Assembly (NCBI RefSeq): GCF_003076275.1
Contig: NZ_CP029064.1
Coordinates: 2,242,501-2,306,500, forward strand
Direction: 5' to 3'
DNA from: Microbulbifer sp. A4B17
Lineage (GTDB): Bacteria > Pseudomonadota > Gammaproteobacteria > Pseudomonadales > Cellvibrionaceae
DNA length: 64,000 nucleotides
Shown piece after piece: positions 42,427 through 51,850 of the stretch (the stretch's first letter is position 1; the number at the start of each line of letters is the position of its first letter). Under the pieces are notes generated by a model. It did no database searches, was not told the DNA's origin, and saw only the letters and a program-made list of their open reading frames with translations. The translations under genes and the position numbers were made by a program.

Positions 42427-42778
42427 TTATTCAATCTCTTTTAGCCCTTGAGCTGATGTCTTCTTATAATGGGCGAAGTGTGTAAGCAGAGGAGCCATTT
42501 TGTCATTGAAAAAACGTAACAAGAGTCCCTTAGTTTCCTCCTCAACAACATCATCTCTCGAAATAGCGTGTGAGTAAAAATAGCGTTTGCCGTTTTTGCA
42601 TCTCTTAAGCGTCCTCTTGGTTACCAGCCATGCTCAGCATGGTTTTTATAGTATTTGGATGCCAGTCAGAAGTTTCTTGTACTCGTTCAATAATCTGCTC
42701 CACTGCAAGAGGGCGATCTTTCCACAGCACCTCGAGGATTATTTGCTCTGAAGCTGAAATAACTATGTTGATGGTCGT
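42427..42778 (-). pseudogene. BlaI/MecI/CopY family repressor gene, inactivated
   Basis: Reading the minus strand gives ISASEQIILEVLWKDRPLAV…, then ETSDWHPNTIKTML, a winged-helix domain of the BlaI type. One extra base near 42628 shifts frame. In the shifted frame the rest follows (LVTKRTLKRCKNGKRYFYSH, then DDVVEEETKGLLLRFF and NDKMAPLLTHF) to a stop at 42427-42429. No ATG, GTG or TTG start exists between the upstream TGA and the conserved domain. So both the start and the frame are lost. No M56 peptidase partner gene is adjacent. Confidence 0.8.
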
Positions 42779-43311
42779 AGGGATTAGTAGTGTAGCTTTA
42801 GGTAGTCAAGTAAAAACTTGGTTTAGGGTGACACCTGTACTTTGTGCTTTTAGGGTAGGGGATAAATTAATCTTTATTAAATTTGATATGTTCTGTTCCA
42901 CCTGGGGTAGGTTGGCGTGATTTTTAATTATCGGTAATGATTTTTGCAGGGGGGCTTACAGGTGCGAGTTTGGCTACTGAAAAATGGCTATTTAATAATC
43001 ATACTTGAAAGTATTTGCTTAGTTTACAGATAAGACTTGTGATCACGATGCCTAATTATCTTGCCTGGCAAGGTAAAGCTTGTTTTTTGCCGGTATCCTT
43101 CTTCTCCAAGGAAAAATAGTTATTGAATGCTGCCTCAAAAAACTCGCTGATGGTTACTTAACCCGAATTAGTTATTGTATCTAAAATAGAAGGAACTTCT
43201 CTCCGAGAATGGCTTCAGAGCCAGGTGTCTAATGACTTATGACGCGATATAGGAGTCTTTTTTGGCTTCTGTTGACTTTCCGGTACCTTTCCACTAGTTT
43301 CGCGACCACGA
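42779..43311. other. Intergenic region before the cobalamin riboswitch
   Basis: About 530 bases with no gene seen. It should hold the promoter for the riboswitch-controlled btuB operon. Small stems such as CTTGCC/GGCAAG near 43058-43070 are present; no further function seen. Confidence 0.4.
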
Positions 43312-43432
43312 TTAGAGGTGCCTTCTGCCCTGAATTGGCTGAGAAGGTTAAACGGGAAGTCCGGAAATCCGGCGCTGCCCCCGCAACGGTGATCCACCTG
43401 TATTCTGAGTGGTAAGCCCGATACCGGCCTCT
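43312..43432 (+). promoter_or_regulatory. Cobalamin (adenosylcobalamin-type) riboswitch
   Basis: Conserved blocks in order: AGGTGCC (about 43316-43322), TTAAACGGGAAG (about 43348-43359), the B12-box core GCGCTGCCCCCGCAACGGT (43372-43390) and GTAAGCCCGATACCGGCC at the 3' end (43412-43429). This is the classic cobalamin aptamer. It lies in the leader 118 bases upstream of btuB and should reduce expression of the cobalamin import and assembly operon when the cofactor is plentiful. The expression platform between 43433 and 43549 was not resolved. Confidence 0.95.
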
Positions 43433-43549
43433 TTTCTAAACACGATGGAGCGGAGGGCTACCATCTTGCAATACGATCTTTCGCGCTTCGGCGTGCCGCA
43501 TTGCTATTCCTCCCTCGATCCCATGTGCTTTTGTCTTAGGGGTTGAAAC

Positions 43550-45406
43550 TTGAAAAAATCTATATTGAGCCTGGCTGTTTTGTCAGCCGTGAGCGCGCCG
43601 TCTTTTGGTGAATCCACTGTTAGCGAATCTTCAATTCCAGACCTGGAAACTGTGGTTGTTGTGAGCTCCCGTCAGGGTGAGCCGCTGCGCCAGGTAGCTA
43701 CTTCAGTAACTGTATTGGATGAAGAGCAGCTAAAAGAGCGGGGATTGGTGTCCCTTGCTGATGTTTTGCGCAGTGTGCCTTCCGTGTCTGTTACCAATAC
43801 AGGGGGTATGGGCAAGACAACCTCCTTAAGGGTACGTGGAGAGTCCGGTTTCAGAACCTTGGTCCAAATAGACGGTATCGACATTTCTGACCCAACCGGT
43901 ACCCAGGCGGGGGCTCATATTGAACATATTATGAGCAGCAACTTGCAGCGCGTGGAATTATTACGCGGTCCACAAGGTATGCTCTACGGAGCCGATGCCG
44001 GTGGTGTACTGGATATCTCGACTCGTCGCGAGGGTGAAGGGCAGCGCTTTGAGGTGTCAGCTGAGGGCGGTAGCTTCGATACTGAACGCTACAATGCCAG
44101 CGCTAGCGGAGCCAATGAAACACTGGATTATTTTGTTTCTGCAGCGGCGGCAGAAACCGATGGTTTTAATACCAGTAGTTATGACACCGAATTGAGAGAT
44201 GACGACGGTTACGATAATGAAACCTTGCATGGCCGTGTAGGTTGGAATATTTCTGAGCAGTGGCGACTTGAGGCTGTGGCGCGGGATACCGATGCTTCAG
44301 GTGAGTATGATCGCTGCGGCTGGCCCTCTCAGGATGATTGTAACTTTGAATTCAGCCAGGAAAGTGCTCGTGTCAGCTTGGCTCATAAAGGCGAAGATGG
44401 CCAGCAGGAGTTGGCCTATACACGTTCTGATTTGAAGCGCACCTATATAAGTGAGGGTGTGACTTCCTATGAAGCGGAAGGTGATATCGAAAAGTTGAAC
44501 TTCACCGGTTCTTACGGGTTTAGTCGTGAACATGCGATGGTCTACGGGGTAGAGCATCGTGAAGATACTGCGGGAGACCTGGACCGGGATCAGTGGGCAG
44601 TTTATTCCGAATATCAGGGAAGCTATGCCGATCAGGCTTATATCACCCTTGGCCTTCGTCATGACAATAACTCCGATTTTGGCAGCTACAACAGCTTCCG
44701 AGCTAGCTCAGCCTATCTGTTTGAGGGTGTTGCCAACGGTACGGTAAAGATAAAAAGTAGTTATGGTACCGGCTTCCGCGCCCCAAGCCTGTATGAAATC
44801 AATTACAATGCTACGGCATTTGATTGGTTAACTTTTACTCCATTAGAGTTGCCGTCTCTTAAGCCGGAAGAGAGCCGGGGCCTGGATCTTGGTGTTGAAT
44901 ACTTTGGTGAAAACTCTCTCTACCTGGAGTTCGTACTGTTTAAACAGATCATTGAGAATGAAATCGGATTCGATATGATCGGCTACACAGGTTACCTGCA
45001 GAGCAGTGGAGAAAGTGAGTCCCAAGGCGCAGAGTTTGTTGTCGAAGCACAATTGACTGACAGTCTATTGCTTTCTGCCAACTACACCTACACCGATGCT
45101 GAAGAAGCCGATGATTCTCCCCGAGCCCGCAGTCCCAAGCACTTGGCCAATCTCGGCTTCACTTATAAGCCTACCAGTGACTTGAGCCTTGTTATGAACC
45201 TGCGTTCCAGTGCGGATGTGGTAGATAGCGATGGCTCTTCGCTGGATGATTATCAAGTGCTGGATGCCAGTGTCCGTTATCAGCTGAACAACGCCACGAC
45301 GGTATTTGTTCGCGGTGAAAACCTTACCGACGAAGATTATGTTGAAGTCACTGGCTATAACACCGCGGGCCTCGCCGGTTATGCTGGTGTGGAATTCAGC
45401 TTCTAA
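43550..45406 (+). CDS. btuB: TonB-dependent cobalamin receptor BtuB
   Basis: Outer-membrane receptor that takes up cobalamin with TonB energy. The TTG start at 43550 gives a signal peptide (KKSILSLAVLSAVSAPSFG), then a TonB box region (LETVVVVSSRQGE), plug (VLRSVPSVSVTNTGGMGKTT, VELLRGPQGMLYGADAGG) and a barrel ending GYAGVEFSF with the C-terminal Phe. Length 618 matches BtuB. The upstream cobalamin riboswitch and the downstream cob/btu genes fix the substrate as a corrinoid. Confidence 0.94.
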   Translation: MKKSILSLAVLSAVSAPSFGESTVSESSIPDLETVVVVSSRQGEPLRQVATSVTVLDEEQLKERGLVSLADVLRSVPSVSVTNTGGMGKTTSLRVRGESGFRTLVQIDGIDISDPTGTQAGAHIEHIMSSNLQRVELLRGPQGMLYGADAGGVLDISTRREGEGQRFEVSAEGGSFDTERYNASASGANETLDYFVSAAAAETDGFNTSSYDTELRDDDGYDNETLHGRVGWNISEQWRLEAVARDTDASGEYDRCGWPSQDDCNFEFSQESARVSLAHKGEDGQQELAYTRSDLKRTYISEGVTSYEAEGDIEKLNFTGSYGFSREHAMVYGVEHREDTAGDLDRDQWAVYSEYQGSYADQAYITLGLRHDNNSDFGSYNSFRASSAYLFEGVANGTVKIKSSYGTGFRAPSLYEINYNATAFDWLTFTPLELPSLKPEESRGLDLGVEYFGENSLYLEFVLFKQIIENEIGFDMIGYTGYLQSSGESESQGAEFVVEAQLTDSLLLSANYTYTDAEEADDSPRARSPKHLANLGFTYKPTSDLSLVMNLRSSADVVDSDGSSLDDYQVLDASVRYQLNNATTVFVRGENLTDEDYVEVTGYNTAGLAGYAGVEFSF

Positions 45407-45443
45407 AACACTTTTTTTTATAGGTTCTTGAACTGAGGTGGCC

Positions 45444-46058
45444 ATGTCGGGAGACGAGCAAAAACGAAATGCCAAGCACAAGCAGGCAATGCAAAAACAC
45501 AAGGAGAAGGTTGATGCCAACATTGCAGCAGCCGATATCCAGCGTGGAGTCGCTGTCCTGCTCACCGGAAATGGCAAAGGGAAGTCGAGCTCAGCTTTCG
45601 GCATGGTGATACGCGCACTGGGTTACGGGCAGAAAGTGGGCGTAGTGCAATTTATTAAAGGCGCACAGCAATCTGGGGAAGAGCTTTTCCTTAAAAACCA
45701 TTGCCCGGAAGTTACTCTCTATCAAATGGGTACCGGCTTTACCTGGAATACTCAGGATCGCACCAGCGATATTGCTGCTGCAGAGAGAACCTGGACAGTG
45801 GCAGAAAAAATGCTCACCGATACCACCTATGATTTAGTGGTTTTGGATGAGCTCACTTATATGCTCGCTTACAAATACCTGGATGAGTCCAAAGTATTGG
45901 AGACTCTAGCCCAGCGGCCACAGGAACAGAGTTTGGTGGTGACTGGTCGAGGTGGTGGTAGTGCGTTACAGGAGCTAGTGGATACTGTATCTGAAGTGAA
46001 AGATGTTAAACATGCTTTTAAAGCGGGCATCAAAGCCCGTAAAGGCGTAGATTACTAG
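45444..46058 (+). CDS. cobO: Cob(I)yrinic acid a,c-diamide adenosyltransferase (CobO/BtuR)
   Basis: Transfers the adenosyl group of ATP to cobalt(I) of corrinoids. The ATG at 45444 with GAGG 5 bases upstream gives 204 residues. Walker-like P-loop LTGNGKGKSSSAFG, VVQFIKGAQQSGEE and the acidic VVLDELTYML motif, then TGRGG near the end, all match CobO/CobA/BtuR. An N-terminal Lys-rich tail (KRNAKHKQAMQKHKEK) is typical. It follows btuB by 37 bases and precedes cobQ by 12. Confidence 0.94.
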   Translation: MSGDEQKRNAKHKQAMQKHKEKVDANIAAADIQRGVAVLLTGNGKGKSSSAFGMVIRALGYGQKVGVVQFIKGAQQSGEELFLKNHCPEVTLYQMGTGFTWNTQDRTSDIAAAERTWTVAEKMLTDTTYDLVVLDELTYMLAYKYLDESKVLETLAQRPQEQSLVVTGRGGGSALQELVDTVSEVKDVKHAFKAGIKARKGVDY

Positions 46059-46070
46059 GTTGTTTTCACT

Positions 46071-47579
46071 ATGTCCGTGTTGATGGTTCAGGGCACGACT
46101 TCCGATGCCGGCAAGAGTACTCTGGTGGCCGGGCTCGCTCGTTACTTTTCCCTGCGCGGAGTCAGTGTCGCACCTTTTAAACCGCAAAACATGGCACTCA
46201 ATAGTGCCGTAACGGTGGATGGTGGTGAGATAGGGCGGGCACAAGCGCTGCAAGCCCTGGCCTGTGGGGTCGACCCCCACAGCGATATGAACCCGGTGTT
46301 ACTTAAGCCCGCTTCAGATACCGGAGCTCAGGTTATTATCCAGGGTAAAGTGCTGGGGAATATGCAGGCGCTGGATTACCACCACTACAAAGCTACCGCG
46401 CAAAATGCAGTGCTGGACTCCTTCGCGCGGCTCGATGATCAATATGAGCTGGTGTTAGTTGAAGGGGCTGGCAGCCCGGCAGAAATTAACCTGCGGGAAA
46501 ACGATATTGCCAATATGGGCTTTGCCGAGGCCGTTGATTGCCCGGTTATACTGATTGCCGATATCGACCGCGGAGGTGTGTTCGCCCACTTGGTAGGCAC
46601 CCTCGAATTGCTGTCTTCCTCAGAACGAGAGCGTGTCGTCGGTTTTGTGATCAACCGCTTTCGTGGCGATCTGCAATTACTTCAGCCGGGGCTCGATTGG
46701 TTAGAGGAATATACCGGCAAACCAGTTCTCGGAGTCTTACCCTATCTCCATGACCTCTACCTTGACGCAGAGGATGCCATTAGTACCCAACAGAGCGGTG
46801 CTGATGCTCGATTGAAAGTGGTAGTGCCGTTATTGCCGCGCATAAGCAATCATACAGATTTTGATGCGCTGAGGTTGCATCCGGATATCGATCTGCAGTT
46901 TGTCAGTGTTCGTGAACCAGTCCCTCAGTGCGACTGGATTATTCTTCCCGGCAGTAAAAATGTGCGGGCAGACTTGGCTTACTTAAAAGAAAACGATTGG
47001 CCTGCACAGTTGGATCGGCATCTGCGCTATGGCGGCAAACTCGTGGGTATTTGCGGTGGTTTGCAAATGCTGGGGAGCGAGGTACAGGACCCCGATGGGG
47101 TAGAGGATACCCCGGGTAACGAACCGGGCTTGGGTTATCTGGATTTCACAACTCGCTTGCAACCAGTCAAAGCACTGAAAAATATTACCGGCTTTTTAGC
47201 TTTGGAAAATGAAGTAAAAGAAGCTGCTCCTGTTCAGGGCTATGAAATCCACTGTGGTATAACAGAAGGTGTAGCTCTGCAAACTCCAGCGGTATATATC
47301 TGTGATAAAGATGGAAATTCCAGGCCTGATGGTGCAATAAGTGCTGATGGACAGGTATTCGCGACCTACGTGCATGGGCTGTTCGATTCACCCGAAGCGC
47401 TGAGCGCACTTTTTGCCTGGGGTGGGTTGAAAGACTCTACGCCGCTGGATGTGGGTGAACAGCGGCAGCAACAATTGGACAGGCTGGCTGAGACTATTGC
47501 CGAGAATATCCAGGGAAACTGGCTCGAGCAATTTGAGGGAACCAGGGAGACGGCAGCGTTGCAAGAGGATTCCCAGTGA
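46071..47579 (+). CDS. cobQ: Cobyric acid synthase CobQ/CbiP
   Basis: Glutamine- and ATP-dependent amidation of four side chains of adenosylcobyrinic acid a,c-diamide to cobyric acid. The N-terminal dethiobiotin-synthetase-like domain has [17 protein letters not shown] and [12 protein letters not shown]; the C-terminal class I glutaminase-like domain shows the nucleophile in [11 protein letters not shown] and YVHGLFDSP. Length 502 is normal. The stop overlaps the start of btuC by 4 bases. Its presence without the ring-making genes suggests that the cell amidates imported incomplete corrinoids, or that the earlier genes lie elsewhere. Confidence 0.95.
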   Translation: MSVLMVQGTTSDAGKSTLVAGLARYFSLRGVSVAPFKPQNMALNSAVTVDGGEIGRAQALQALACGVDPHSDMNPVLLKPASDTGAQVIIQGKVLGNMQALDYHHYKATAQNAVLDSFARLDDQYELVLVEGAGSPAEINLRENDIANMGFAEAVDCPVILIADIDRGGVFAHLVGTLELLSSSERERVVGFVINRFRGDLQLLQPGLDWLEEYTGKPVLGVLPYLHDLYLDAEDAISTQQSGADARLKVVVPLLPRISNHTDFDALRLHPDIDLQFVSVREPVPQCDWIILPGSKNVRADLAYLKENDWPAQLDRHLRYGGKLVGICGGLQMLGSEVQDPDGVEDTPGNEPGLGYLDFTTRLQPVKALKNITGFLALENEVKEAAPVQGYEIHCGITEGVALQTPAVYICDKDGNSRPDGAISADGQVFATYVHGLFDSPEALSALFAWGGLKDSTPLDVGEQRQQQLDRLAETIAENIQGNWLEQFEGTRETAALQEDSQ

Positions 47580-48598
47580 CTGTTGCCCGTATAAAAGCAT
47601 TAAATATTGCCTGGTGGTTACTGCCTGCAGTACTTGCCCTTAGTTTTTCTGCTGCCGTTGCTATAGGTGCAGTGTATCTCTCACCCTCACAACTATTTGC
47701 TGCGATCAGTGGCCAGGGCGATGGTGGACTCGCTGGGGATATTGTTCAGGTAATACGATTACCGAGAGCCATGTTGGCGGCTGGAGTGGGTGCTGTGCTC
47801 GCCATCTGCGGGGCAATGTTACAAGGCTTATTTCGAAACCCTCTAGCTGACCCATCCCTGATTGGTGTTACCGCAGGGGCTTCTCTCGGTGCTTGTTTGG
47901 CCATTCTGCTAGGAGCGGAGGTCGCCGCTGCGTTTGGAAGTTTGCCCGTTGTATCCATAGCTGCTTTTTTTAGCGGCCTTTTAGCGGTGACACTGGTCTA
48001 CAAAGTGGCGAAAAGTATTAATGGCACTTCCGTGGCCACCATGTTGCTAATGGGGATTGCCGTTACCGCTTTTTCCGCAAGTCTGATCGGGCTAATGGAG
48101 TACTTTGCTGATAATGACACCCTGCGCCGTATGAGCCTGTGGCTTATGGGAGGGCTGGATGCAGCGAGCTATCCTCGCGCTTTTCTGGTTTTGGCCGTGC
48201 TGGGCGCTTTGCTTGCCAGTATGTCCCGCTTCGGGACCTCACTAAATGTTCTTTTATTGGGAGAATCCCAGGCGCGACATCTCGGTATTGATGTGGAGCG
48301 GGTAAAAACCCGTTTGATAGTGCTCGTCGCGGCTGGAGTGGGCACTTCGGTTGCAGTAGCCGGCAGTATTGCTTTTGTGGGGCTGGTAGTGCCCCATATA
48401 GTGCGTTTGTGGGTGGGACCTGATCACCGGCAGCTGCTGCCGCTTTCTGCCCTGGCTGGAGCCAGTTTATTGCTAGTTTCGGATACCCTGGCGCGAACCA
48501 TTATTGCCCCGGTGGAGATCCCGGTAGGGCTGATCACCGCACTAATTGGAGTGCCTTTCTTTGTTTCCTTGTTGCGCAAAAGCAGGGGGGCAATTTAA
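47576..48598 (+). CDS. btuC: Cobalamin ABC transporter permease BtuC
   Basis: FecCD/BtuC-family inner-membrane permease with about ten helices, 340 residues. Signatures are [21 protein letters not shown] at the second helix, [20 protein letters not shown], and [22 protein letters not shown] in the coupling region. GTG 47576 (GAGG upstream) overlaps the cobQ stop, and btuD starts on its last base. By context it imports corrinoids with BtuD and BtuF. Confidence 0.92.
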   Translation: MTVARIKALNIAWWLLPAVLALSFSAAVAIGAVYLSPSQLFAAISGQGDGGLAGDIVQVIRLPRAMLAAGVGAVLAICGAMLQGLFRNPLADPSLIGVTAGASLGACLAILLGAEVAAAFGSLPVVSIAAFFSGLLAVTLVYKVAKSINGTSVATMLLMGIAVTAFSASLIGLMEYFADNDTLRRMSLWLMGGLDAASYPRAFLVLAVLGALLASMSRFGTSLNVLLLGESQARHLGIDVERVKTRLIVLVAAGVGTSVAVAGSIAFVGLVVPHIVRLWVGPDHRQLLPLSALAGASLLLVSDTLARTIIAPVEIPVGLITALIGVPFFVSLLRKSRGAI

Positions 48599-49380
48599 TG
48601 GCTCTGCTACAGGTGGAGGGAGTTGCGGTTAGTGTCGATAATCGGCCGCTATTGCAAGATATCAACCTAGAGGTAGATGTCGGCGAGCTGGTTTGTGTGA
48701 TTGGCTCCAATGGCGCTGGTAAGTCGACTCTGCTGCGTGCCCTTTGCGGTGAAGTCAGGATGGATTCCGGGCAGGTCCACTTTAAAGGCAGCCCTTTTGC
48801 AAAGTTGTCCGCCCGCAATCGAGCCAGGCAAGTTGCCGTCCTGCCGCAAAATAACCCACTGACATTTGCCTTTACTGGGCTGGAATTGGTCGCCCTCAGT
48901 CGAACTCCGCATTCCACCGGCACCGACCGGGACCGAGAAATCTGCCTGGAAGCCATGGCAGCGCTGGATGTTAGTCATTTGTCTGAGCGCCTGTACCCAA
49001 CATTATCTGGCGGCGAGCAGCAGCGCTTGCAATTGGCTCGGGTGATGGCCCAGATCTGGCGGGCAGAGGATGGGGGAGAGCGCCTCCTCTTATTAGATGA
49101 GCCCGCTGCCAGCCTGGATATTGCACACCAATATGGAATGATGAGAGCGGTAAGAGACTTCGCGCGAAGTGGCGTAGCTGTGGTAATGACGGTCCATGAT
49201 CTGGCCCATGCCAGCGGCTATAGCGACAGGATTCTCGCCTTAAAGCAGGGGCGCAGTATGGCCTACGGAAATCCGGAGGATGTATTGACTGCGGAGAATA
49301 TGCAGCAGCTTTACGGCTACAGTGTCACGGTGATGCCACACCCGGTAACCGGTAAATCCCTGGTGATTGCCGATGTCTAG
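48598..49380 (+). CDS. btuD: Cobalamin ABC transporter ATPase BtuD
   Basis: ATP-binding subunit of the importer, 260 residues. Walker A is GSNGAGKST (residues 37-45), Q-loop VAVLPQNNPLTF, signature LSGGEQQRLQLARVMAQ, Walker B LLLLDEPAASLD and the H-loop VHDLAHA. Sequence is close to heme/siderophore (HmuV/FecE) ATPases, but the neighbours give it to BtuC and BtuF. It shares its start base with the btuC stop, and overlaps cobU by 8 bases. Confidence 0.92.
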   Translation: MALLQVEGVAVSVDNRPLLQDINLEVDVGELVCVIGSNGAGKSTLLRALCGEVRMDSGQVHFKGSPFAKLSARNRARQVAVLPQNNPLTFAFTGLELVALSRTPHSTGTDRDREICLEAMAALDVSHLSERLYPTLSGGEQQRLQLARVMAQIWRAEDGGERLLLLDEPAASLDIAHQYGMMRAVRDFARSGVAVVMTVHDLAHASGYSDRILALKQGRSMAYGNPEDVLTAENMQQLYGYSVTVMPHPVTGKSLVIADV

Positions 49381-49921
49381 TTCCATTGGTGTGCATCTGG
49401 TACTAGGAGGCGCACGCAGTGGAAAAAGCCGGCTCGCGCAACAGCGCGCGGAGCAGTGGCTAAACAGCAGTAGCGATGGTGGACTTACCTACCTGGCAAC
49501 GGCTACTGCGGGCGATCAAGAAATGTCTACCCGTATTGCTCGACATCGGGAAGACCGGGATCATCGCTGGCAGACCCTGGAAGAGCCTATTGCACTGGCA
49601 GAGGCTCTGGTTACAGCTCCTGAGTCCCACTGTGTACTGGTGGACTGCCTCACTTTGTGGTTGAGCAACTGTCTTCATCAGGGCGTTTGGGAGCGTGAGC
49701 AAGGGGCGCTTCTGCAATATATCGATCAGAGGCGTACTAGCGCTAACGGTAATACCCCACCTTGGATTTTTGTCAGTAATGAAGTCGGTTCGGGTATTGT
49801 GCCCCTTGGGCAGTTATCGCGAGAATTTGTGGATGCGGCAGGCTGGCTTCATCAGGCATTAGCTGAGCGAGCTGATAGCGTCACCTTGGCAATTGCTGGT
49901 TTGCCGCTCACTGTAAAGTAA
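49373..49921 (+). CDS. cobU: Adenosylcobinamide kinase / guanylyltransferase CobU
   Basis: Bifunctional enzyme of the nucleotide-loop pathway: phosphorylates adenosylcobinamide and adds GMP. ATG 49373 gives 182 residues, as in known CobU. P-loop GGARSGKSRLAQQRAE; TYLATATAGDQEM with RIARHREDR; DCLTLWLSN and VSNEVGSGIVP. It starts inside btuD. Its stop codon abuts a 265-bp inverted-repeat element, but the C-terminus (TLAIAGLPLTVK) looks complete, so the insertion did not truncate it. Confidence 0.94.
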   Translation: MSSSIGVHLVLGGARSGKSRLAQQRAEQWLNSSSDGGLTYLATATAGDQEMSTRIARHREDRDHRWQTLEEPIALAEALVTAPESHCVLVDCLTLWLSNCLHQGVWEREQGALLQYIDQRRTSANGNTPPWIFVSNEVGSGIVPLGQLSREFVDAAGWLHQALAERADSVTLAIAGLPLTVK

Positions 49922-50186
49922 AGGAGCCTCTGAATAACTCCGTAATGCCTCTGCGAGTCTTGAAGGCTGCAGATGTTAGGCGCAGCTCGCCGCGAATGGC
50001 CGTAGCCCTTTGCAAGAGCTGCAACGCAGCAGGTGCGGCCTTCAAGACCCGCCCTTCGGGGCTTGCAGAGCGATTCACACTCCGCGTTGCGACTTCTTGA
50101 AAGGTCTAGACATTCCTTTGAAGCCGCGCCTTGATTGTGAACCGCTCTGCAAGCCAGAGGTATCACGGAGTTATTCATAGGCTCCT
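49922..50186. mobile_element. MITE-like element with 32-bp terminal inverted repeats
   Basis: A non-coding 265-base unit bounded by inverted ends AGGAGCCTCTGAATAACTCC… (49922-49953) and its complement (50155-50186), matching at 29 of 32 positions. It also holds internal inverted pairs: GTCTTGAAGGC (about 49957) with GCCTTCAAGAC (about 50039), and GCTTGCAGAGCG[A]TTCAC (about 50060) with GTGAACCGCTCTGCAAGC (about 50138). It contains no transposase and sits exactly between cobU and cobT. I saw no second copy in the window and no clear target duplication. Could instead be a large structured RNA or attenuator inside the operon. Confidence 0.75.
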
Positions 50187-50208
50187 AAAGAATCACCTGA
50201 GACTGATA

Positions 50209-51255
50209 ATGATGACAGATGAACTCAGTTGGCTCGATAAGCCTGCACCAACCCCGGACCAGAGTGCTCGCAATGCCGCGATTGCCCGCCAGAAGCAATT
50301 GATTAAGCCGCAAGGCGCACTCGGTCGGCTCGAGAGCATTGCCGTAGATTTCGCCGGATTCCAGGGGAGGGAGCAACCCCAACTGAATAATTTGTCGGTG
50401 CGCGTATTCGGTGCTGATCACGGTATTGCAGCCCAGGGAACTTCCCGATTTCCTCAGGCAGTCACTTCTGTAATGCTGAAACTATTTTGCGAGGGTGGGG
50501 CGGCTATCAATGTATTGAGCCGCGAGCAGAATGCTGACTTTGCCGCGATTAACCTGGGCTGTGTGGTCCCCGCTGAACACCCTGACCTGATTGATGAAGT
50601 TATAGCTCCCTCTACTGCGGATTTCTCCCAAGGTAATCCCGCTATGACCCAAGCGCAGCTGGCTCTTGCTCTTGATGCCGGTCGCCGCCAGTCTACCGAT
50701 GCAGATTGTTTTATTGGCGGAGATATGGGTATTGGCAATACCACTTCCGCCGCTGCAATGTTTGCTGCCCTTTTTGAGCTAGAGGTTGGCAACATTACAG
50801 GCCGAGGAACAGGTATCGACGATGCAGTGCTCGCCCGCAAGGTGGAACTGATCGAATTTGCCTTGGAGCAGCATCGGGCAGCGCTGGGCTCGCCACTTGC
50901 TATTTTGCAAACTTTTGGTGGCTTTGAGATTGCAGCCTTAACAGGAGCGTTTGTCGCAAGTGCCCAGCGAGGGGTCCCTGTATTGGTCGATGGTTTTATG
51001 GCAACTGCTGCGGCAGCTATTGCCGGTGCTATTAATCCTTCAGTGAAGCCCTGGTTGCTCTACGCCCACCTCTCTGATGAGTCTGGTCACAAACTAGCCC
51101 TCGAGTGTATGGGGGTGAAGCCATTGCTGAGCTTCAATATGCGCCTGGGCGAAGGCACAGGTGCAGTGTTGGCCATCAGTATTATCAAGCAAGCGCTGAA
51201 CCTGCATAACAAAATGTTCACTTTCAGTGAGGCAGGAGTGCCAGTTGCGGATTGA
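50209..51255 (+). CDS. cobT: Nicotinate-nucleotide–dimethylbenzimidazole phosphoribosyltransferase CobT
   Basis: Activates the lower-ligand base by forming alpha-ribazole phosphate from nicotinate mononucleotide. ATG 50209 (or the adjacent 50212) gives about 349 residues starting MTDELSWLDKPAPTPD; an in-frame codon further upstream lies within the inverted-repeat element and is not a real start. Motifs: KPQGALGRLE, VFGADHGIAAQGTS, GGDMGIGNTTSAAAM, GRGTGIDDAVLARK and the C-terminal MRLGEGTGA with the catalytic Glu. The gene is intact despite the adjacent insertion. Confidence 0.94.
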   Translation: MMTDELSWLDKPAPTPDQSARNAAIARQKQLIKPQGALGRLESIAVDFAGFQGREQPQLNNLSVRVFGADHGIAAQGTSRFPQAVTSVMLKLFCEGGAAINVLSREQNADFAAINLGCVVPAEHPDLIDEVIAPSTADFSQGNPAMTQAQLALALDAGRRQSTDADCFIGGDMGIGNTTSAAAMFAALFELEVGNITGRGTGIDDAVLARKVELIEFALEQHRAALGSPLAILQTFGGFEIAALTGAFVASAQRGVPVLVDGFMATAAAAIAGAINPSVKPWLLYAHLSDESGHKLALECMGVKPLLSFNMRLGEGTGAVLAISIIKQALNLHNKMFTFSEAGVPVAD

Positions 51256-51850
51256 TCTTTTACGACACGGTGCCTGCGAAGGTGGAAATATTTTTCGCGG
51301 CCAGATCGATGTGCCCCTAACCAGTGAGGGTAGGGAGCAGATGTTTCGAGGGCTTGCCGAACTCGATGGCTCCTGGGACCGGATTGTTACTTCACCCTTA
51401 CAACGCTGCCAACGCTTTGCTGCTCAGCTTGCCCAAGAGAAAAAGCTGCCGATAACTGAAATTCCTGATATTCGGGAAATTGGTTTTGGGGACTGGGAGG
51501 GACAGTCAGTCGATAAAATCTGGACTGAGCAACGAGCACTGTGTGAAGCCTGGGGGCGTGACCCGGAAAAGCATGCACCTCCGGGAGGTGAGCCCTTTCC
51601 CGTATTTCGATCCAGAGTTCTTCAAGCTATTGATAATCTAGCCCAGCAATATTCGGGAGAGTCCCTGCTACTGGTTACTCACGGTGGCGTTATCAAGTTG
51701 TTGCTCGCGTATGCGAATAACTGGCTCCCAGTGAAAATGATTTCATTGCAAGTTAACTACGGGTTTGCCGCATCGCTAAGATACGACTCGGACAATAAGA
51801 CCTTTACCGTTTCCTACCCAGAGCAGTCAGCTTATGTTTATTGCCCGTAA
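51245..51850 (+). CDS. cobC: Alpha-ribazole phosphatase CobC (histidine phosphatase family)
   Basis: Removes the phosphate of alpha-ribazole-5'-phosphate in nucleotide-loop assembly. The TTG at 51245 (GGAG upstream) gives an N-terminus running straight into the catalytic motif LRIDLLRHGACEGG, with the phosphohistidine in RHG. IVTSPLQRCQRFA, EIGFGDWEG and LLVTHGGVIKLLL complete the family core. About 201 residues. It begins inside the end of cobT and ends inside the start of cobS, so the three are translationally coupled. Confidence 0.88.
   Translation: MRIDLLRHGACEGGNIFRGQIDVPLTSEGREQMFRGLAELDGSWDRIVTSPLQRCQRFAAQLAQEKKLPITEIPDIREIGFGDWEGQSVDKIWTEQRALCEAWGRDPEKHAPPGGEPFPVFRSRVLQAIDNLAQQYSGESLLLVTHGGVIKLLLAYANNWLPVKMISLQVNYGFAASLRYDSDNKTFTVSYPEQSAYVYCP

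Noticed and set aside
42630-42920. Plus-strand frame of 96 codons
   Set aside because: It is antisense to the BlaI remnant and has no motif or ribosome site.
50131-50208. Upstream in-frame extension of cobT
   Set aside because: These codons lie in the right terminal repeat of the inserted element; CobT homologues start at the ATG near 50209.
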